Shown here one piece after another: positions 59,631 through 64,000 of a DNA stretch of 64,000 bases. How positions within the stretch are numbered: position 1 is the first letter of the stretch; each line of letters begins with the position of its first letter. The stretch spans positions 1,798,001 to 1,862,000 of the forward strand of contig NZ_CP094466.1 of assembly GCF_023347255.1 (NCBI RefSeq), written 5' to 3'. A program made the translations under genes and the position numbers. The notes beneath the pieces were generated by a model. That model worked only from the letters and a program-made list of their open reading frames with translations, searched no databases and had not been told where the DNA came from. This DNA is from Faecalibacterium sp. I4-3-84 (GTDB lineage: Bacteria; Bacillota; Clostridia; Oscillospirales; Ruminococcaceae).

Positions 59631-60305
59631 ATGAAAACGTTCAAGCTTCATCTCATCCGCCACGGCATGACTGCGGGCAACCTGCAGGGCCTGTACATCG
59701 GCAGCGGCACCGACATCCCTCTGTGCGACGAGGGCCGCGCTCAGCTCAATGAACTGAAAGAGCGGTTCGAGTATCCGCAGGTGGATACCGTGTTCTCCTC
59801 TCCGCTGCTGCGCGCGGTGGAAACAGCCAACATCCTGTTCCCGGATGCAAAGCACACCTTTACCGTGCACGACCTGCGGGAGGCCGGCTTTGGCAAGTTT
59901 GAGAACAAGCCGGTCAAGGAGCTGGTGCACGACGAGGACTTTAAAAAGTGGATCACCCCCGGCTCCGGCTATGTGCCCGAAGGCGCAGAGCCTACCGACC
60001 AGTTCCACGCCCGCTGCGCCGAAAGCCTGATGAAGCTGTTTGAGTATATGATCCGCATGGATGTGACCGAAGCAGCCTGTGTGACCCATGGCGGCGTGAT
60101 CATGAGCATGCTCAGCCAACGCGCCGTGCCCACCCGCCGCCCGGAGCAGTGGATGGCAGACCCCGGCTGCGGCTACACGGTGCAGACCGATGTGCAGCTG
60201 TGGATGCGGGACCGTCTGGTGGAAGCCATCGACATCGTGCCCTTTGGCTATGCCGATACCCTGCGCGGTCAGGCTGAGACCGAGGAGAACGAAGCCTTTG
60301 AGTAA
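59631..60305 (+). CDS. Histidine phosphatase family protein (phosphoglycerate mutase-like)
   Basis: A 224-residue enzyme with LHLIRHGMTAGN (catalytic His), SPLLRAVETANILF, a Glu in LREAGFGKFENK and CVTHGGVIMSML (second His). This is the branch-1 histidine phosphatase fold, which includes CobC, phosphoglycerate mutases and broad phosphatases. No cobalamin genes are nearby, so a metabolic phosphatase is the safest call. AGAGAGGCAC is a weak ribosome binding site. Confidence 0.88.
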   Translation: MKTFKLHLIRHGMTAGNLQGLYIGSGTDIPLCDEGRAQLNELKERFEYPQVDTVFSSPLLRAVETANILFPDAKHTFTVHDLREAGFGKFENKPVKELVHDEDFKKWITPGSGYVPEGAEPTDQFHARCAESLMKLFEYMIRMDVTEAACVTHGGVIMSMLSQRAVPTRRPEQWMADPGCGYTVQTDVQLWMRDRLVEAIDIVPFGYADTLRGQAETEENEAFE

Positions 60306-60333
60306 GGATTCGGTTACAGTTTCGGCCCATCCC

Positions 60334-60362
60334 TTGACAGAAGCGGCGCAATCCTTTATTGT
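60334..60362 (+). promoter_or_regulatory. Promoter of the secreted Tat protein gene
   Basis: TTGACA (60334-60339), 17-base spacer, TATTGT (60357-60362). Confidence 0.75.
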
Positions 60363-60394
60363 ATAAGGAAACGATTGTTTTAGGAGGAAGTTCC

Positions 60395-61000
60395 ATGTCC
60401 CAGTCCATTTCCCGCCGGTCATTCCTGAAATGTGCCGGTTCCGGTGCGGTCAGCCTTGCGGCAGCGCTGCTCACCGGTGTATCTGCTGCGGCGCAGCAGC
60501 CGCATCTTGCAGGCGAACCTGCCCTGCTGGACGGCAAAGCTGCCGTGGAGCTGCTGGGCTATGCCCCTGCGCAGGAAATGGGCAATGTGCTGGTGTACCT
60601 CTCGGTGGAAAACCTCTCCGCATCCACCCTGCCGGTGGGCGCAAGCTATCTGCAGAGCCGTGAGGTGTGCACGCTTGGTGAGCTGTACAGTATGGGCACC
60701 GGCGTTACCGCTGTGTGCGATGGCAAGCCGGTGCGCTGCGGCAGCTTTGCTGCGCCGCTCTACGGCGAGAACGCGGCGGATGCTTCGGTGTTCACCCTGA
60801 ACCTGACGGCAGGCCGCGGCGCGCTGCTGCACTGCTTCTGCGCAGTGCCGGACAACTGGCAGACGCTGGAGCTGACCTATCACCCGGATTTCGCGGCGGG
60901 CCGCAGCGTGACCTTTACGGTCAACCGCAGCACGGACCGTGCCGTGCTGGGCGTGGTGCCCACCTCTCCTGCCGAGGTTGGCAGCGTGGTGGATCTGTAA
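60395..61000 (+). CDS. Tat-secreted protein, paralogue of the 57858-58472 lipoprotein
   Basis: A 201-residue protein. Signal SISRRSFLKCAGSGAVSLAA is a twin-arginine leader, but there is no lipobox Cys; GVSAAAQQ fits signal peptidase I cleavage, so it should be secreted rather than anchored. The mature domain ends with NWQTLELTYHPDFAAGRSVT, parallel to the lipoprotein paralogue. Function unknown. TAGGAGGAAG precedes the ATG. It is transcribed alone. Confidence 0.82.
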   Translation: MSQSISRRSFLKCAGSGAVSLAAALLTGVSAAAQQPHLAGEPALLDGKAAVELLGYAPAQEMGNVLVYLSVENLSASTLPVGASYLQSREVCTLGELYSMGTGVTAVCDGKPVRCGSFAAPLYGENAADASVFTLNLTAGRGALLHCFCAVPDNWQTLELTYHPDFAAGRSVTFTVNRSTDRAVLGVVPTSPAEVGSVVDL

Positions 61001-61053
61001 ACTCCTTCCGTCTCGCATATGCTCGACAGCTCCCGAAGAAGTCCTTGAGCGGA
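61001..61053. repeat. Remnant of the dispersed palindromic repeat, copy 8
   Basis: Begins ACTCCTTCCGTC directly after the stop, as copy 3 does, with CGCATATGCTCGACAGCTCC; the rest is degraded. Confidence 0.5.
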
Positions 61054-61062
61054 ATAAAAGAT

Positions 61063-61110
61063 AAAAGACCATCTGAGATGCAGTTAAAAATGCCTCAGAT
61101 GGTCTTTTTT
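61063..61110. terminator. Terminator between convergent genes
   Basis: 15-bp stem AAAAGACCATCTGAG/CTCAGATGGTCTTTT with a 16-base loop, T run on + and A run on the other side. Confidence 0.9.
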
Positions 61111-61116
61111 GTTTTG

Positions 61117-62208
61117 TCAATTCAGCACATTCTGCCCGGCGGAATCCAATACCGTCAGCTCCTGCCCGGTCACGCTGGAGACCAGCGCAATGTAGCTGCG
61201 TCCGGTGCGGATGGTCAGCGGCCTGCCGTCGGCATCATAAAAGGCAAAGGTGGAGTCTGTGCCCTGCGTCCATGTGATGTGCCACAGCTGGCTGCCGTTC
61301 AGCCAGACACCGCCGCCAAGGGACAGGTCGTAGTCCAGCGTGGTGCCGTCGTCCCGCAGGCTGGAAGCGGAGTAAAGGACCAGCAGATTGTCGAATTGCG
61401 CCTGCGCGCCGGTGTTGGCATCCAGCTGGGCGGTGCCGTCTGCACGGAGCATTCCGTAGGTGCCGCTGGCCGCATCGTAGGCAAAGCCGGTGGTGCTTTG
61501 GGGCGCAAAGTTGATCTGCACCTGTTCGGCATCCCGGGAACCGGGCTCCGGCAGGCGGGGCTCTTTGGCCTGCGGCAGCAGGGCGGGCAGAGCGGAAATG
61601 GCAGAGCTGTCCTCGGCAGTGCTGGCCGAGGAGGAAGCGCTGCTGCCGTGGTCGCCCAATGCGCCGGAAAGGTTCAGGCTGCCCAGCACGGAAGCGACCT
61701 CCGCGCCGCTGGTATGCCACAGCGGCGCGCCGCTCCAGACATCATCGCAGGAAAAGGCGTTGCGGCCCACTTCCAGCGCGTCCACGGCCCGCAGGTTATA
61801 ATAATCCAGATAGTTGCGGGCAAACTGCCCTGCACCCCGCTGGATGGGCAGTACTTCCTGCCCGCTGAGCAGCCGCCAGTAAAGATCCTGCCCAAGGGTC
61901 ACTGGGCCGACGGTTGGCATGGCCGATACCGAAGGATAAGCCAGGCACAGGCTGGTGGGCTGGCCGCTCTCGGTCAGGGCTTCCAGCACCACCGATGCGC
62001 TGCCAATGCCCCACTGTGTGGTGCTGGAAGCGGCGTTGTCGATCACCACGGCGGCGGTGCGTTCGCCGGGATACTGCAGCTCCTGCCCGGTCAGCGGGTC
62101 GGTGGGCGCTGCACTGTCCGGGGCAGTGGGGCCGGCCAGCGCACACCCGCACAGCAGGGCTGTGCACAGCACCGCCGTGCCAAGGGCCAGATTCCAGATG
62201 CGTTTCAT
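61117..62208 (-). CDS. DUF3048 (YerB-like) lipoprotein, shorter paralogue
   Basis: A 363-residue protein with a Sec-type lipoprotein signal (IWNLALGTAVLCTALLCGCA). The DUF3048 hallmarks are DPLTGQELQYPGERTAAVVI, DNAASSTTQWGIGSASVVLE and later LVLYSASS...GGGVWLNGSQLWHITW and FAFYDADGRPL. Function is unknown in the family. It follows the larger paralogue after 12 bases. GAGGG precedes the ATG. It lacks the RR motif of its partner, so the two use different export routes. Confidence 0.85.
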   Translation of the reverse strand: MKRIWNLALGTAVLCTALLCGCALAGPTAPDSAAPTDPLTGQELQYPGERTAAVVIDNAASSTTQWGIGSASVVLEALTESGQPTSLCLAYPSVSAMPTVGPVTLGQDLYWRLLSGQEVLPIQRGAGQFARNYLDYYNLRAVDALEVGRNAFSCDDVWSGAPLWHTSGAEVASVLGSLNLSGALGDHGSSASSSASTAEDSSAISALPALLPQAKEPRLPEPGSRDAEQVQINFAPQSTTGFAYDAASGTYGMLRADGTAQLDANTGAQAQFDNLLVLYSASSLRDDGTTLDYDLSLGGGVWLNGSQLWHITWTQGTDSTFAFYDADGRPLTIRTGRSYIALVSSVTGQELTVLDSAGQNVLN

Positions 62209-62220
62209 GCGGTTCCCTCG

Positions 62221-63444
62221 TTACTGATAGCTGAAGTTGGACCACTCGTCGTCGTCCACGATGGCAAGATAGGTCTTGCCGCGGTTGAAAAGCATCTGCG
62301 CACCGGTCTTGTCGTAGACCAGCAGCGGATGCTCAGGCGAAGCCTTTTCCCAGCGGCCATGCTGTACAGCGCCGCGGCTGAAATAATAGGCATCGCCGCC
62401 GGAGATGTAGCTTACCTGCTGCACATCGCCGGAGTCGCCGGAATAGCGCTCGATGGGAGCAAAGCAGACCAGCAGGTTGTCAAAGCTCAGCTGCTTTGCG
62501 TTCAGCTCGTCCACGGTGTTTTCAAACTTGCCGGAGATGCGGCTGTACATCTGCATTTTATAGGTGCGGGACTGCGGATCATAGCGGAAGCTGGTCTTGT
62601 AGTGGTCCGAGTGGGTGATGCTGACCGTCTTGCCGGATGCTGCACCCTGCATGGCGTTCTCCTCGCCGGTGCGGTAGTCCGCAAAGCGGAAGAAGGTGGC
62701 GTCGTAATCGTACTTCAGCCCGATGCCCGCGTTGGAAGCGGCCTGCCGGATCTCCTTGCCGGAGGTGAACTCGGTGTGTTCATAGGCCACATCCCGGCCC
62801 CGGCTGTCGCGGTGAGCCGCATGCGGATGGGTGGGAGTATTAAAGTAGCTCTTGCCACCGATGTTCAGGCCGGAATAGTTGTATACGCTGATGAATTTGG
62901 TGCAGGCGGCGCTCTCACCGTCGTGGTAGTACAGCGCCTGATAGGGCATCAGCAGCTGCAGGAACTGGTCGCGGCCAGAGCGCAGCGGGCCGATCTCCGG
63001 GATGGAGTCGGCATCGTGGAACACCGCGCAGAAGCGGGTGATGCCGCCCTCCACCTTGCACTCGATCAGCAGATCGGCAGAGGAAAGACCGCGCTGCGGA
63101 CGGGCGTTCTGACGGGAGGTGTTGGAGATGTTGTTCACCATCACGCCCACGATACGGCCATTGCTGCGCTTGGCCTCACCGGTCAGCGGGTCGGCATCGT
63201 AAGCGGGCAGTGCGGCAAGACTGGCAGCGGGCTGCTCGCCTGCTGCCAGCGAGGAAGCAACCATGTCCTCCGAGGATGCAGCAGAAGAAGCTGCGCCGGA
63301 AGAACTGATGCCCAGTGTCTGCTGGAGCCAGCTGGAAAAATTGCTGCCCAGAATGGCACTGCCGGAAGCACTGCAGTTGGAAAGCGCCAGCGAAGCGGCA
63401 GCGGCACCGGTCAGGCGAAGAACAGCACGGCGAGTGATCTTCAT
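62221..63444 (-). CDS. DUF3048 (YerB-like) lipoprotein with Tat signal
   Basis: A 407-residue protein. Signal MKITRRAVLRLTGAAAAS with lipobox ALSNC gives a Tat lipoprotein. DUF3048 features are clear: DPLTGEAKRSNGRIVGVMV, RPQRGLSSADLLIECKVEGG, ITRFCAVFHD, IPEIGPLRSGRDQFLQL. The C-terminal domain has ISGGDAYYFSRGAVQHGRWE and LLVYDKTGAQMLFNRGKTYL. GGAGG precedes the ATG at 63444. It is first of the two-gene unit. Confidence 0.87.
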   Translation of the reverse strand: MKITRRAVLRLTGAAAASLALSNCSASGSAILGSNFSSWLQQTLGISSSGAASSAASSEDMVASSLAAGEQPAASLAALPAYDADPLTGEAKRSNGRIVGVMVNNISNTSRQNARPQRGLSSADLLIECKVEGGITRFCAVFHDADSIPEIGPLRSGRDQFLQLLMPYQALYYHDGESAACTKFISVYNYSGLNIGGKSYFNTPTHPHAAHRDSRGRDVAYEHTEFTSGKEIRQAASNAGIGLKYDYDATFFRFADYRTGEENAMQGAASGKTVSITHSDHYKTSFRYDPQSRTYKMQMYSRISGKFENTVDELNAKQLSFDNLLVCFAPIERYSGDSGDVQQVSYISGGDAYYFSRGAVQHGRWEKASPEHPLLVYDKTGAQMLFNRGKTYLAIVDDDEWSNFSYQ

Positions 63445-63582
63445 AGGAAAAACCTCCTGCAAAAAACGTATCGGCGCGGCCCGGCAGAATGCCAAAGCCG
63501 GGAAAAAGTTTGCGGGTGCAGCGCGGCGGGGCGCACACTGCCGGGCAGTAAAACGCAGCGCACTGCAGACGGATTTGATTTG

Positions 63583-63611
63583 ATTGTAACGATTCTTGCC
63601 GGGTTTGTAAA
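63583..63611 (-). promoter_or_regulatory. Promoter of the DUF3048 gene pair
   Basis: Minus strand TTTACA (63606-63611), 17-base spacer, TACAAT (63583-63588). It leaves a leader of about 130 bases. The gap to the tRNA promoter (63612-63737) shows nothing else. Confidence 0.8.
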
Positions 63612-63737
63612 GAGGAAGTTATCGGGATGAAGCCCCTTCCGCTGCCGACACCGGAGCATCTTCGATCTGCTGCGCGGATGAAAAGCGGAAGCCCACACCG
63701 ATGCAGGAGCTTTTTGCGCCTTTTTGCCCGGGAACCC

Positions 63738-63766
63738 TTGCATTTTTGCGCAAGTTGTGGTAATAT
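63738..63766 (+). promoter_or_regulatory. Promoter of tRNA-Lys
   Basis: TTGCAT (63738-63743), 17-base spacer, TAATAT (63761-63766). Confidence 0.75.
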
Positions 63767-63795
63767 TATTCGGCAGTATGTTCACTGCGGAAATA

Positions 63796-63872
63796 TGCGC
63801 TCGTAGCTCAGCCGGTAGAGCATCTGACTTTTAATCAGAGGGCCAGGGATTCGAGTTCCCTCGAGCGCACCA
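63796..63872 (+). tRNA. tRNA-Lys (anticodon TTT), CCA encoded
   Basis: Acceptor stem TGCGCTC/GAGCGCA, D-loop AGCTCAGCCGGTAGAGC, anticodon stem TCTGA/TCAGA with loop CTTTTAA (anticodon TTT), T-arm GGGATTCGAGTTCCC, then CCA at 63870-63872. Confidence 0.97.
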
Positions 63873-63874
63873 AG

Positions 63875-63912
63875 ATCCCACGAAGAATCGTAAGATTCCT
63901 CGTGGGATTTTC
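63875..63912 (+). terminator. Terminator after tRNA-Lys
   Basis: Stem ATCCCACGA/TCGTGGGAT with inner GAATC/GATTC, then TTTTCC. Beyond it, TTTTGCACAC-like direct repeats lie at 63936-63956. Confidence 0.85.
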
Positions 63913-64000
63913 CATTTTCTGGGGCTCTGCACACTTTTGCACACTTTTTGCACACCGGCGGGAAAGCCGTGTTTTTCCTTGCATTGTCTGCATTCTGTGC

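Noticed and set aside
60715-63630. A 971-codon plus-strand open frame
   Set aside because: It covers the opposite strand of two clear DUF3048 genes and part of a Tat protein gene; composition is that of an antisense shadow.
63830-64000. Minus-strand frame through the tRNA-Lys region as the end of an integrase
   Set aside because: It reads through the tRNA and shows no integrase motif in the visible part.
1-64000. CRISPR array
   Set aside because: No regularly spaced direct repeats with unique spacers were seen; the repeated elements are dispersed palindromes.

Overview
The window looks like chromosome of a gut Firmicute of the Oscillospiraceae, most like Faecalibacterium or a close relative (Gemmiger, Subdoligranulum). 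This is an inference from the high GC content (roughly 60% by eye), Firmicute-type ribosome binding sites (AGGAGG), a split transketolase, a His operon with HisZ, and a dispersed palindromic repeat built around CTCGCCCTCTC. No rRNA, phage or plasmid backbone is visible. There is one tRNA (Lys-TTT) at the right end and one IS110-type element.

Layout. 1-5058: end of a bacterial microcompartment operon (CoA-acylating aldehyde dehydrogenase, tandem-BMC shell protein, PduL, EutN-type vertex protein, flavin disulfide reductase, iron alcohol dehydrogenase). 5227-6105: Core-2/I-branching-type glycosyltransferase. 6147-9144: metal-efflux module (P1B ATPase, stand-alone HMA protein, ArsR repressor with a clear promoter and operator), with a DnaA-box-like cluster inside it. 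9482-14124: FlK-like thioesterase, NhaC antiporter, MarR regulator, half-size EamA transporter, asparaginase. 14290-15950: IS110 element with strongly folded flanks. 16028-22551: thioredoxin reductase, Crp/Fnr regulator, two CobW-type GTPases (one fused to a YcgQ-like domain, one His-rich), Xaa-Pro aminopeptidase. 22627-26291: three paralogous GT2 glycosyltransferases around a divergent LytTR regulator. 26480-34323: HAD phosphatase, patatin, an enzyme I-like protein with altered active site, RsmE, PrmA, a PTS EIICB permease, a GNAT. 34446-39816: a Tat lipoprotein and pstSCAB-phoU. 40081-46047: AraC-type regulator, GNAT, SstT, ECF S component behind a long attenuated leader, transketolase subunits, thioredoxin. 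46222-54479: complete histidine operon starting with a HisZ-HisG fusion and ending with HisK. 54759-63444: MATE exporter, a phosphoribosyltransferase, an XRE regulator, a histidine phosphatase, and a cluster of Tat-exported or lipoprotein genes including two DUF3048 proteins. 63796-63872: tRNA-Lys.

How it fits together. The BMC genes oxidise an aldehyde to acyl-CoA and acyl-phosphate while the alcohol dehydrogenase recycles NADH inside a shell. The metal module is autoregulated at one promoter. The pst operon has an intergenic terminator after pstS and is split by a palindromic repeat before pstB. The his genes are tightly coupled, with a second promoter before hisIE. Six proteins here, including PstS and a DUF3048 protein, carry twin-arginine signals, so Tat export of lipoproteins seems common in this organism.

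The observations I rate highest are the IS110 flanking structures (possible bridge RNA), the long unassigned leader of the ECF gene, the oriC-like cluster, the CobW/YcgQ fusion, the Tat lipoprotein set and the enzyme I paralogue lacking a metal ligand. Start sites were chosen from ribosome binding sites.
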